A stretch of 64,000 nt of DNA. Source: Aquincola tertiaricarbonis (GTDB lineage: Bacteria; Pseudomonadota; Gammaproteobacteria; Burkholderiales; Burkholderiaceae_C). The stretch is from positions 1,550,001 through 1,614,000 of the forward strand of contig NZ_CP097635.1 of NCBI RefSeq assembly GCF_023573145.1. The letters run 5' to 3'. Positions 26,106 through 35,164 of this stretch are shown here, in pieces; the first letter of the stretch is position 1, and each line of letters starts with the position of its first letter. Both the position numbers and the translations under genes were made by a program. Below the pieces are notes generated by a model that was given only the letters and a program-made list of their open reading frames with translations, had not been told where the DNA came from and made no database searches.

Positions 26106-26816
26106 TGCCTGCGCCAGCGCGGCGGTGAAACTGGGGCCCAGGCGACCGGCTTCGATGACCGCCTGCGTGCGGGTGGTCACGTTCAAGGCCCGAAGCACGG
26201 CCGATGTGTGCGCCTTCACGGTGCCCGGCGCCAGGTTGAGCGTTCGTGCGATCAGCTTGGCCGGCATCCCCTGCAGGATGAGGGCCAGCACCGCCGACTG
26301 CCGCGGCGTGATGCCCAGGTCGGCGGGGATGGGGCCCGCGCCGCCCACCGGGGCCACCTGCGCACCCGCCGCCGGCGGCACCGGGCGTGGCGGTGGACGA
26401 GCCGCCGACACCGGCGCGGCCAGCACGCTGGTGGGCAGGTAGATGCCCTTGGCCATGATGAGCCGCAGCGCCGCAGCGAACACGGCCGAACTTGAACTCT
26501 TGGGGATGAAGCCCATCGCCCCGGCATCCAGGGCGCGCAGCACGGTCTCACGGTCGTCGTTGGAGGACAGCGCCACCACCGGGCACTGCGGCAGCCGCTC
26601 GTGGAAGCAGGCAATGCCTTCCAGACCATTCATGCCAGGCAAGCCCAGGTCCATCAACACCAGGTCGGGCTGCATCGGCGCCTGCGTGTCGAGCAAGGTC
26701 AGTGCTTCTTCGCAGGAGCCCGCTTCCCACACGACCAGGGGATCCACCATCGGTCGCAGCAGCAGGGCCAGCCCCTCACGGAACAGCGCGTGGTCGTCGA
26801 CGAGCATCACGTTCAT
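26064..26816 (-). CDS. NarL/LuxR-type response regulator
   Basis: Encodes 250 residues. The receiver has VDDHALFREG at the N-terminus, Asp56 in LVLMDLGLPGMNG and the Lys in FIPKSSS. A Pro-rich linker (about 130-165) leads to a LuxR HTH with ITPRQSAVLALILQGMPAKL and APGTVKAHTSAVLRALNV. It probably takes phosphate from the hybrid kinase whose 3' end overlaps its own by 42 bases on the other strand. Targets are not known; the next LuxR-type gene is divergent and is the nearest candidate. Confidence 0.9.
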   Translation of the reverse strand: MNVMLVDDHALFREGLALLLRPMVDPLVVWEAGSCEEALTLLDTQAPMQPDLVLMDLGLPGMNGLEGIACFHERLPQCPVVALSSNDDRETVLRALDAGAMGFIPKSSSSAVFAAALRLIMAKGIYLPTSVLAAPVSAARPPPRPVPPAAGAQVAPVGGAGPIPADLGITPRQSAVLALILQGMPAKLIARTLNLAPGTVKAHTSAVLRALNVTTRTQAVIEAGRLGPSFTAALAQASGDAGERADGGLA

Positions 26817-26860
26817 GGCCGGATGATGGTAGCGCCGGCAGCTGCCTTCATCCCCCTGCC

Positions 26861-26884
26861 GGCCTAGGCCTTTTGGCCTGGGCC
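26861..26884. promoter_or_regulatory. GC-rich inverted repeat between two LuxR-type genes
   Basis: GGCCTAGGCC and GGCCTGGGCC flank TTTT and pair at 9 of 10 positions. The repeat lies in the 133-base divergent region between the response regulator (start at 26816) and the LuxR protein (start at 26950). An operator shared by both promoters is possible; a hairpin in either leader is the alternative. Confidence 0.35.
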
Positions 26885-26949
26885 ATGCGGCTGATCGTCA
26901 GCGACGCCGCAGCGCGCTGCAATGCAGGCCAGTTTCAGGAGAGTCCGTC

Positions 26950-27579
26950 ATGGCCACACCGCTTGTCTCCACGCACACCGATACGGCCTGCCGCTGGCCG
27001 ATGCGACAGGTGAACGAAGACTTCGCTCCCTCGCCCTGGAACCTGCTGGCGGCTGCGCTGGACCAGCTGGACTGCGGTCTTGTGGTGCTGGACGAGCGGT
27101 TGGCCTTGCTGCATGCCAACCGGCACGGCCGCCAACGGCTGCTGATGCCGGCGGGCGACCTGTCAGTCCGGCTTCTGCCGGAGCTGATGCAGCGTGCCTC
27201 CCAGGCCTTGCTGCTGGGCCGCCGCAGCCTGCATGCGCTGGCCGGCAGCCCGCAAGACGCCGTCGCGGTGCTGCCACTGCCCGGCCAGGAAGGAGGCAGC
27301 GCAGGCGTGCTGCTGGTGGCCAGCCGCGGCGGCATCTGCTCGGCAGTGACCCTGGGGTTGTATGCCCAACAGCACCGCCTGACTCTGGCAGAGACGCAGG
27401 TGCTGCAGGCGCTGGCCGGCGGCGCCAGCCCGGATCAGATCGCCCGCCAGCACGGCGTGGCGCCCTGCACCACACGCACCCACATCAGCAGCATCCGGCA
27501 AAAGACCGGCTCTGCCAGCATCACCGCCCTGCTGCGCCACGTCGCGGGCCTGCCGCCCGTGGGCGCGCTGGTGGGGTGA
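26950..27579 (+). CDS. LuxR-family HTH transcriptional regulator
   Basis: Encodes 209 residues with AGGAG eight bases before the ATG. The N-terminal half (LLAAALDQLDCGLVVLDERL and LLHANRHGRQ) looks like a degenerate PAS domain. The C-terminal HTH has LTLAETQVLQALAGGASPDQ and APCTTRTHISSIRQKTG. There is no receiver domain, so it senses a ligand or partner directly. It is divergent from the NarL-type regulator, suggesting that both belong to the kinase system upstream. Confidence 0.83.
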   Translation: MATPLVSTHTDTACRWPMRQVNEDFAPSPWNLLAAALDQLDCGLVVLDERLALLHANRHGRQRLLMPAGDLSVRLLPELMQRASQALLLGRRSLHALAGSPQDAVAVLPLPGQEGGSAGVLLVASRGGICSAVTLGLYAQQHRLTLAETQVLQALAGGASPDQIARQHGVAPCTTRTHISSIRQKTGSASITALLRHVAGLPPVGALVG

Positions 27580-27592
27580 AGGCCCGCGCGGG

Positions 27593-28756
27593 CTACTTCG
27601 CCGCGTTCAAGGTGCTCAGCTTCACCTCACGGATCTTGCCGTTCTCCACCACGCCCACGCGCGTGTCGTTGATGGTGCCGCCCTTGTCGTCGATGCCTTC
27701 CAGCGAGCTGGGGTTGTTGGCGTTGGTCAAGGCCTTGACGGCCTTGTCCATCTGCGCGCGGATGGCCACCGCGTCGGTGGTGGTGCCGGCCAGCTTCATC
27801 GCGATGGCGGTGGCATGCACCATGGTGTAGTTGTACGAGACCTCCGAGCTGGGCGTACGGCCCGAATGGCCCTTGCGGAAGCGCTCGACGAAGTCCTTGG
27901 CTGACGCGCTGGAGTCCTCGGCCAGCGGTAGCACGCCAATGGCGCCTTCCAGCATCGCGTAGCCGCCGGTCACGGCCGAGATCTCGTCCATCTTGGCCTG
28001 GTCGATGATGGCGAAGCCGCCCTTGAAGCCCAGCTCACGCGCCTGCTTGACCACCAGGCCCGTGGGCTCGGAAGCGCCGCCGATGAACAGCACGTCGGGC
28101 TTGGCCGCCAGCACACGGCTCACGCCGCTGTAGAAATCGGCCGCGCGGTTGTAGCTCATCGGGTTCTCGGCCACCACCTTGCCGCCGGCTGCTTCCCAGG
28201 CCGGCTTGAAGGCCGCCGTCCAGGCTTTGGCGTAGTCGTGGTCGGCATTGGCGATGGCCAGGTTCTTGCCGTACTTGCCCATGGTGTGCTTGACGAAGGG
28301 CTGCACGTACGAGGTGTACTCGGGCGGAATGCGGATGGTGAGCTTGTTGCCGCGCGCGGTGATCTGCGGCACGCTGCTGTAGGCCAGCACCATGTACTTC
28401 TGCGCCTCGTTCTGCGTCTGCAGCGCGAAGATGCCGCCCGAATGCGGCACCAGGATGGCCGGCGTCTTGCTCTCCTGCACCAGGCGCTGGGCGTTGATGG
28501 CCGTCTCGCTGGGGTTGTACTTGTCGTCCAGCGCCACGATCTCCAGCTTGACCTTCTTGCCGGCCACTTCCAGGCCCGCCGCATTCACCTCGGCCGCAGC
28601 CATCTGCATGCCGTCCAGCACGTTTTTGCCGTACAGCGCCGCGCCTCCGCTCAAGGGCCCGGAGTAGCCGATCTTCACCACGTCCTGGGCGAAGGTGGGC
28701 GCCGCCATCACGGCCGCAGCAGCCGCCAGCGCAAGGGAACGAATCGTCAGCTTCAT
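27593..28756 (-). CDS. livJ: Branched-chain amino acid-type ABC substrate-binding protein
   Basis: Encodes 387 residues. The signal peptide (LALAAAAAVMAAPTFAQD) is followed by VVKIGYSGPLSGGAALYGKN, the LivJ/LivK pattern. It is the last gene of the livH-livM-livG-livF-livJ unit, 18 bases after livF. Family ligands include Leu/Ile/Val but also aromatic and dicarboxylic acids. The neighbouring acyl-CoA synthetase and dehydrogenases make an organic acid substrate plausible. Confidence 0.9.
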   Translation of the reverse strand: MKLTIRSLALAAAAAVMAAPTFAQDVVKIGYSGPLSGGAALYGKNVLDGMQMAAAEVNAAGLEVAGKKVKLEIVALDDKYNPSETAINAQRLVQESKTPAILVPHSGGIFALQTQNEAQKYMVLAYSSVPQITARGNKLTIRIPPEYTSYVQPFVKHTMGKYGKNLAIANADHDYAKAWTAAFKPAWEAAGGKVVAENPMSYNRAADFYSGVSRVLAAKPDVLFIGGASEPTGLVVKQARELGFKGGFAIIDQAKMDEISAVTGGYAMLEGAIGVLPLAEDSSASAKDFVERFRKGHSGRTPSSEVSYNYTMVHATAIAMKLAGTTTDAVAIRAQMDKAVKALTNANNPSSLEGIDDKGGTINDTRVGVVENGKIREVKLSTLNAAK

Positions 28757-28774
28757 GTTTGTCTCCAGTGGGGG

Positions 28775-29504
28775 TCAAGCGCCGATGTAGGCGCGGCGGA
28801 TTTCGTCGTTCTTGAGGAGGCTTTCTCTGTCGCCTTCCATCACGATCCGGCCGTTCTCGATCACGTAGGCGCGGTCGGCGATCTTCAGCGCCGCGTAGGC
28901 GTTCTGCTCGGCCAGGATCACGGTGGTGCCGCTGCGGTTGATGCGCTGGATCACCTCGAACACCTGCTTGACCACCAGCGGCGCCAGGCCCAGCGAAGGC
29001 TCGTCCAGCAGCAGGGCCTGCGGCCGGCCCATCATCGCGCGGCCGATGGCCACCATCTGCTGCTGCCCGCCGCTCAGCGAGCCCGCCGGCTGGTGCTGCT
29101 TTTCCTTGAGGATGGGGAACAGCGCCATCACCTCGTCCAGCATGCGCTGGTTGCCGGCCTTGTCGCCGCGGTGCACATAGGCGCCCAGGTTCAGGTTCTG
29201 CAGCACGCTCATCTGCGGAAACAGCTTGCGGCCTTCGGGGCACAGCACCAGCCCGCCCGCCACGATCTGCGAGGGCTTGCGGCCCACCAGCTCCTGGCTG
29301 CCGAAGCGGATGCTGCCGCCACGGGCCTTGTGGATGCCGCTGGTGGTCAGGAAGATGGAACTCTTGCCCGCGCCATTGGCGCCCAGCAGCACCACCAGCT
29401 CACCCGGCTTGGCCTGCAGGCTCACGCCGTCCAGCGCGCGGAAGCTGCCGTAATCCAGCGTCAGGTTCTCGATCACCAGGCCGGTGCCGGCCTTCGCTTG
29501 GGGG

Positions 29505-29518
<14 letters not shown>
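28775..29518 (-). CDS. livF: Branched-chain-type ABC transporter ATP-binding protein LivF
   Basis: Encodes 247 residues; a start two codons later (complementary to 29510-29512) is also possible. Walker A is GANGAGKSSI, the signature SLSGGQQQMVAIGRAMM, and Walker B LLLDEPSLGLAP, the last typical of LivF. It starts inside the end of livG. Together with LivG it powers the LivHM channel. Confidence 0.93.
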
Positions 29519-30300
<782 letters not shown>

Positions 30301-30308
<8 letters not shown>

Positions 30309-31329
30309 GGCGTTGGCCTCCGGTGGACACGCTGGGCACCGCCTTCAGCGGCGCCGTGGTTCGCTGCGCAGCGGCAGCAGGCTCGGCCGCCTGCGAAGCG
30401 CGGCGCGCGCGCCAGCCCAGCCAGCTGCCCACGATGCCGTGCGGCACGAAGATGACGAGCAGCACGAGGATGGGTCCGAACACCAGGAAGCGGTACTCCT
30501 GCAGAAACTGCAGGTACTGCGTGATCCACGGCACCGAGATGCTGCCCAGCAGCGGCCCCAGCAGCGTGCCCAGGCCGCCCACCAGCATGTACATGGTCAT
30601 GTCGAAGGTGTGTTCCACCGCCGCCACGCCCGGGCCGAGGAAGCGCACGAAGCCCGCATACAGCCCGCCGGCCAGCCCGGCATAAAACACCGACAGCACG
30701 AAGGCCAGCAGCTTGGTGCGCATCAACCGGATGCCCAGCGCCTCGGCCAATGCATCGCTGTTGCGGATGGCCATGAAGCTGCGGCCCATCAGCGAGTTGA
30801 CGATGCGCCGCATCACGAAGATGCCCAGCACCAGGAAGAAGAACACCAGGTAGTACAGCGCGCGCGGCGTGTCGAAGACCAGCGGCCCGATGGGCGAAGG
30901 ACCGGGGATGCCGATGATGCCCACGGTGCCGTGGGTCAGGCTTTCCCACTTCTCGATCACCAGGAACATGATGTAGCCCACGCACAGCGTGAAGATCGAG
31001 AAGTAGTGGCCCTTGAGCCGCAGCGACACCGCACCCACCGCCGCCCCCAGCGCGGCGGTGACGAAGCCCGACAGCGCGAAGGCCACCCAGAAGGGCACCT
31101 GGTGGTCCACGGTGAGGATGCCCACGGTGTAGGCCCCCACGGCCATGAAGCCGGCATGCGCCAGGTTGAACTGCCCGGTGTAGCCGGTGATCAGGTTCAG
31201 GCCGATGGTGGCGATGGCGTAGATGTAGGCCGTGGACATCACCGTCAGGTGGTAGTCGTTGCCCGCCATCAGCGGAAAGGCCAGGCCCGCGACGAAGAGC
31301 GCCAGCCAGCCGAGGGTTGCGCGGGACAT
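30301..31329 (-). CDS. livM: Branched-chain-type ABC transporter permease LivM
   Basis: Encodes 342 residues from the ATG complementary to 31327-31329, with AGGAG 7 bases upstream. It has about nine hydrophobic segments and the LivM pattern NLITGYTGQFNLAHAGFMAV with GYIMFLVIEKWESLTHGTVG. The C-terminal 35 residues are Ala-rich and cytoplasmic. A palindromic repeat element separates it from livH. Confidence 0.92.
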
Positions 31330-31342
31330 CACAGGACTCCTG

Positions 31343-31410
31343 CCGGGCCGCCCCAAAGGAGGCCTGCGCCCCCTTGGGGGGCAGTGAACGAAGTGAGCGT
31401 GGGGGCTGAC
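31343..31410 (-). repeat. Palindromic repeat element, divergent copy between livH and livM
   Basis: Read on the minus strand it begins AGCCCCCACGCTCACTTCG, continues to CCCCCCAAGGGGG and ends with TTTGGGGCGGCCCGGC. This is the same arrangement as the clustered copies at 53101-53347. The third hairpin is altered (GGCCTCC in place of CTCAGTCCC). It lies within the livH-livM transcript and could alter translation or stability there. Confidence 0.75.
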
Positions 31411-31411
31411 A

Positions 31412-32275
31412 TCAGTGGGCTCCTTTCGCGAACAGGCCTTGAGGGCGGAAGGAGAGGATCAACACCAGCAGCGCGAAGGCGATGATGTCCTTGTAGTCGG
31501 TCGAGATGTAGAAGGCCCCGAAGCTCTCGGCAAAGCCGATGATCAGGCCGCCGACGATGGCGCCAGGCACGCTGCCCATGCCACCCAGGATGATGATGAC
31601 GAAGGCCTTGGTGATCACCAGATGCCCCATGGCCGGGTACACCAGGTTGATGGGCGCATACAGCGTGGCCGCCACCGCGGCCAGCACGCCGCTGATGGCG
31701 AAGGTCATCATCGCCACGCGGTTGGCATCGATGCCCACCAGCGAAGCACCGTCGCGGTTCTGCGCCATGGCCACGATGGTGGAGCCGGTGACGGTGCGCC
31801 GCAGGAACAGGTGCAGCAGCACCATCAGCGCAAAGGCCGCGCCGATGATCAGCAGCCGCTGCACGGGTGCGGTGACCCCCGCGAAGTCGATGATGCCGGT
31901 GTACGGCGTCTGCATGCGGTGGAAGTCGGCGCCCCAGATGGCCTGCGCACCCGCCTCCAGGAACAGCAGCATGCCGATGGCCGCGATCATCGGGTGCAGG
32001 CCCGAGGCATGGCGCAGCGGATGGAAGACCAGCCGCTCGGCCAGCGTGGCCAGCGCGGCCACCGCCACGGCCGAGCCGGCCATCGCGAGCCAGTAGTTGG
32101 CGCCGTACTTCGACATCAGGTGGAAGCTGATGAAAGCCCCCGCCATGTAGAAGGCGCCATGCGCGAAGTTGGGCACGTGCAGGATGCCGTACACCAGCGT
32201 GAGGCCCAGCGCGACGAGGCTGTAGATGCCGCCGAGCGTGAGACCGTTGAGCACTTGCTGAAGGAAGAGATCCAC
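31412..32275 (-). CDS. livH: Branched-chain-type ABC transporter permease LivH
   Basis: Encodes 287 residues if the GTG complementary to 32273-32275 is used, giving the usual family start VDLFLQQVLNGLTLGGIYSL. A second GTG at 32308 would add 11 residues. Neither has a strong ribosome-binding site. The pattern GLTLVYGILHVPNFAHGAFYMAGAF and the late IILGGMGSVPGAIVGGLIIG are typical of LivH. It is the first gene of the transporter unit, divergent from a hydroxyacid dehydrogenase. Confidence 0.9.
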   Translation of the reverse strand: MDLFLQQVLNGLTLGGIYSLVALGLTLVYGILHVPNFAHGAFYMAGAFISFHLMSKYGANYWLAMAGSAVAVAALATLAERLVFHPLRHASGLHPMIAAIGMLLFLEAGAQAIWGADFHRMQTPYTGIIDFAGVTAPVQRLLIIGAAFALMVLLHLFLRRTVTGSTIVAMAQNRDGASLVGIDANRVAMMTFAISGVLAAVAATLYAPINLVYPAMGHLVITKAFVIIILGGMGSVPGAIVGGLIIGFAESFGAFYISTDYKDIIAFALLVLILSFRPQGLFAKGAH

Positions 32276-32530
32276 GTGGACTGCCTGTGGCGGTGGAAGC
32301 TGGGCCACGATGGTTGCAAGCCGCCTTTGTAGGCGTCAACCGAAAGCACGGTATGCATTTCGTGATGTGCAATAACTCGGGCAAACACCGACCCGTGCCG
32401 GAAGTTTCTAGGGGACAGCCCTGATAGGCTGCTGTCGCAGAGGTGGCAGGTCACATCGGGTTCGGCCCTAGTCCGCCACGGTTTTAGAATTTCGGGGATG
32501 GGCCTTTGGCGCCCACCCGCAAGGAGTGAG

Positions 32531-33460
32531 ATGGGCATCCTGCTGTTGTCTTCGCCGCTGCCCGCGGCCCCGTTTGCCGATGCGCTGCGCGCCGCCGCAC
32601 CCGATGTGCCGGTGTGGACGAGCGTGGAAGAAGCCCCGCCTGAAGCGGTGGAGATCGTGATGGCCTGGCGGCTGCAGGCCGGCGTGCTGCCCCGCTTTCC
32701 CAAGCTGCGCGCGCTGTGCTCGCTGGCCGCGGGCGTGGACAAGCTGATCCACGTGCCCGACCTGCCGCCCGAGCTGCCCGTCACCCGCGTGGTCGACCCG
32801 ATGCAGGGCGTGCAGATCGCGCAGTACGTGCTGGCCGGCACCCTCACCTTCACGCGTGACCTGCGGCGCTATGCCGACCAGCAGGCGCGCGGCGTGTGGG
32901 ACCGCCACCCGGTGCGGCCGGTGTCGCAATGCCGCGTGGGCCTGCTGGGCCTGGGCGCGGTGGGCCAAGCCATCGCTCGCGCGTTTGCGCCGCTGGCCTA
33001 CCCGGTGGCCGGCTGGTCGCGCCGCCCGCGCGAGCTGCCCGGTGTGCAGACCTTTGCCGGCGATGCGCATCTGCCCGCGCTGCTGGCGCAGACCGACATC
33101 CTGGTGTGCGCCCTGCCCCTGACCGCCGACACCCGCGGCCTGCTCAACCGAGAGCGCCTGTCGCAGCTGCCGCGTGGCGCCATCGTGGTGAACGTGGGCC
33201 GCGGCGAGCAGGTGGTGGAGCCCGACCTGAAGGCGCTGCTGGATGAAGGCCACCTGGCGGGCGCGGTGATGGACGTGTTCGACCGCGAACCGCCGCGCCC
33301 CGACGACTGGACCTGGCAGCATCCGCAGGTGCTGGCCACGCCGCACATCGCGGCGCAGGCCTCTTTCAGCACCGTGGCCACGCAGTGCGTGGACACGCTG
33401 CGCCGCCTGCGCAACGGCCAGCCGCCGCAATGGTTGGTGGACCGCAGCGCCGGCTACTGA
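32531..33460 (+). CDS. ghrA: D-2-hydroxyacid dehydrogenase (glyoxylate/hydroxypyruvate reductase A-like)
   Basis: Encodes 309 residues from the ATG at 32531, which has AAGGAG five bases upstream. The NAD site is VGLLGLGAVGQAIARAFAPL. The catalytic set is Arg in VVNVGRGEQVVEPD, Glu in FDREPPRPDD and His in TPHIAAQASF. This is the GhrA-like branch, which reduces glyoxylate or hydroxypyruvate, but 2-hydroxyacyl substrates vary widely. An acyl-CoA synthetase follows by 13 bases. The pair is divergent from the liv unit. Confidence 0.85.
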   Translation: MGILLLSSPLPAAPFADALRAAAPDVPVWTSVEEAPPEAVEIVMAWRLQAGVLPRFPKLRALCSLAAGVDKLIHVPDLPPELPVTRVVDPMQGVQIAQYVLAGTLTFTRDLRRYADQQARGVWDRHPVRPVSQCRVGLLGLGAVGQAIARAFAPLAYPVAGWSRRPRELPGVQTFAGDAHLPALLAQTDILVCALPLTADTRGLLNRERLSQLPRGAIVVNVGRGEQVVEPDLKALLDEGHLAGAVMDVFDREPPRPDDWTWQHPQVLATPHIAAQASFSTVATQCVDTLRRLRNGQPPQWLVDRSAGY

Positions 33461-33473
33461 GAAGGACGTGCCC

Positions 33474-35156
33474 ATGACCCCCGACCTGGACGTCGACTTC
33501 GGCGTCATCACCGACCAGATCCGCGCCCATGCGCACGCCGCGCCCGAGCGGCGCGCGCTGGTGGACCCGCAGCGCACGCTGAGCTACGGCGAGCTGGACG
33601 CGCTGATGGACCGCGTGGCCGCCAGCTTGCAGCGCGACGGCCTGCAACCGGGTGATGCCATCGGCATCTGCGCCGCGTCGTCGGCCACCTATGCGGCCGT
33701 GTTCCTCGGCGCGTTGCGCGCCGGCGTGGTGGTGGCACCGCTGGCCCCGGGCGTGCTGCCGGCCGCCTTTGCCAACATGCTGCGCGACGCAGGCGCGCGC
33801 CTGCTGTTCGTCGATGGCAGCGTGGCCGGCACCACCGGGCCGGCCGCCGAAGGCAGCGCGCCGCGCATCGCGCTGGACAGTTCAGAACTGTCCGCCCCCA
33901 AGCTCGCTGCGCTCGCGCCCCCCAAGGGGGCGCTCAGTCCCTTGGGGCGGCCCGGCGGGACTGAGGCCGGCCAACCGCTCGAAGACTGGCTGGCCCCCGA
34001 AGGCGCGAAGCCGCAGCCGGTGGCGCCGCAGCCGGGCTGGCCCTTCAACATCATCTATTCGTCGGGCACCACCGGCGAGCCCAAGGGCATCGTGCAGGGC
34101 CATGGCATGCGCTGGTCGCATGTGCGGCGCGGCATGCGCTACGGCTACGGGCCGCAGGCGGTGTCGCTGCTGTCCACGCCGCTGTACTCCAACACCACGC
34201 TGGTGGTGTTCTTCCCGTCGCTGGCCGCGGGCGGCACCGTGCTGCTGATGCCCAAGTTCGACGCCGCCGGCTACCTGAAGCTGGCCGAAGCCGAGCGCAT
34301 GACGCACACGATGCTGGTACCGGTGCAGTACCAGCGGCTGATGGCGCGGCCCGACTTCGATGCGCACGACCTGTCGGCCACGCAGGTGAAATTCAGCACC
34401 AGCGCGCCCTTCCATGCGGCGCTGAAGGCCGATGTGCTCAAGCGCTGGCCCGGCGGCCTGGTGGAGTTCTACGGCATGACCGAAGGCGGTGGCACCTGCA
34501 TCCTGGAAGCACATGCCTTCCCGGACAAGCTGCACACCGTGGGCCGGCCCTCCGAAGGCCACGACATCCGCGTGATCGACGACGAAGGCCGCACGCTGCC
34601 GGTGGGCGAAGCCGGCGAGGTGGTGGGCCACTCGCCCGGCATGATGACCGGCTACCACAACCGCCCGGAGCAGACGCGCGCGGTGGAGTGGTTCGACGAG
34701 ACCGGCAAGCGCTTCATCCGCACCGGCGACGTGGGCCGCTTCGATGCCGAGGGCTTTCTGACGCTGGTGGACCGCAAGAAGGACATGATCATCAGCGGCG
34801 GCTTCAACCTCTACCCCAGCGACCTGGAAGCGGTGCTGCGCGAGCACCCGGCGGTGGCCGAGGCCTCGGTGATCGGCGTGCCTTCGGCGCAGTGGGGCGA
34901 AACGCCGGTGGCCTACGTGGTGCTGCGCGCCGGGCAGGCGGTGACCGCCGATGCGCTGCGTGCGTGGACCAACGAGCGCCTGGGCAAGACGCAGCGGCTG
35001 GCCGACCTGCGCCTGGTGGCTGAATTGCCGCGCAGTGCGATCGGCAAGGTTCTTAAGCGCGAGCTTCGTGACCTGTATATGACGCCCCCAAGCTCGCTGC
35101 GCTCGCTACCCCCCGGGGGGGCCGCTCAGTCCCTTGGGGCGGCCCGGCGGGACTGA
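33474..35156 (+). CDS. Acyl-CoA synthetase (class I adenylate-forming) carrying two repeat-derived segments
   Basis: Encodes 560 residues from the ATG at 33474 with GAAGGA upstream. Motifs: NIIYSSGTTGEPKGIVQGH, FYGMTEGG, IRTGDVGRFDAEGFLTLVDR and RSAIGKVLKRELRD with the catalytic Lys. It activates an organic acid to its CoA ester. A 71-base palindromic repeat lies in frame between about residues 141 and 165 (APKLAALAPPKGALSPLGRP), before the P-loop. A second copy supplies the last 24 codons and the stop, so the native end after LRDLYM has been replaced. The enzyme core seems intact. Confidence 0.88.
   Translation: MTPDLDVDFGVITDQIRAHAHAAPERRALVDPQRTLSYGELDALMDRVAASLQRDGLQPGDAIGICAASSATYAAVFLGALRAGVVVAPLAPGVLPAAFANMLRDAGARLLFVDGSVAGTTGPAAEGSAPRIALDSSELSAPKLAALAPPKGALSPLGRPGGTEAGQPLEDWLAPEGAKPQPVAPQPGWPFNIIYSSGTTGEPKGIVQGHGMRWSHVRRGMRYGYGPQAVSLLSTPLYSNTTLVVFFPSLAAGGTVLLMPKFDAAGYLKLAEAERMTHTMLVPVQYQRLMARPDFDAHDLSATQVKFSTSAPFHAALKADVLKRWPGGLVEFYGMTEGGGTCILEAHAFPDKLHTVGRPSEGHDIRVIDDEGRTLPVGEAGEVVGHSPGMMTGYHNRPEQTRAVEWFDETGKRFIRTGDVGRFDAEGFLTLVDRKKDMIISGGFNLYPSDLEAVLREHPAVAEASVIGVPSAQWGETPVAYVVLRAGQAVTADALRAWTNERLGKTQRLADLRLVAELPRSAIGKVLKRELRDLYMTPPSSLRSLPPGGAAQSLGAARRD
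33894..33964 (+). repeat. Palindromic repeat element, in-frame copy inside the acyl-CoA synthetase gene
   Basis: Runs from GCCCCCAAGCTCGCTGCGC to the terminal GGGACTGA and has all three internal palindromes of the family. The reading frame of the host gene passes through without a stop and encodes an Ala/Pro/Gly-rich linker. Confidence 0.9.
35089..35156 (+). repeat. Palindromic repeat element forming the 3' end of the acyl-CoA synthetase gene
   Basis: Starts CGCCCCCAAGCTCGCTGCGC and ends GGGACTGA, whose TGA is the stop codon of the gene. The TCAGTCCC/GGGACTGA stem is perfect and could also act as a 3' stabiliser between this gene and the convergent TetR gene. Confidence 0.9.
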
Positions 35157-35164
35157 CGGTCGTT

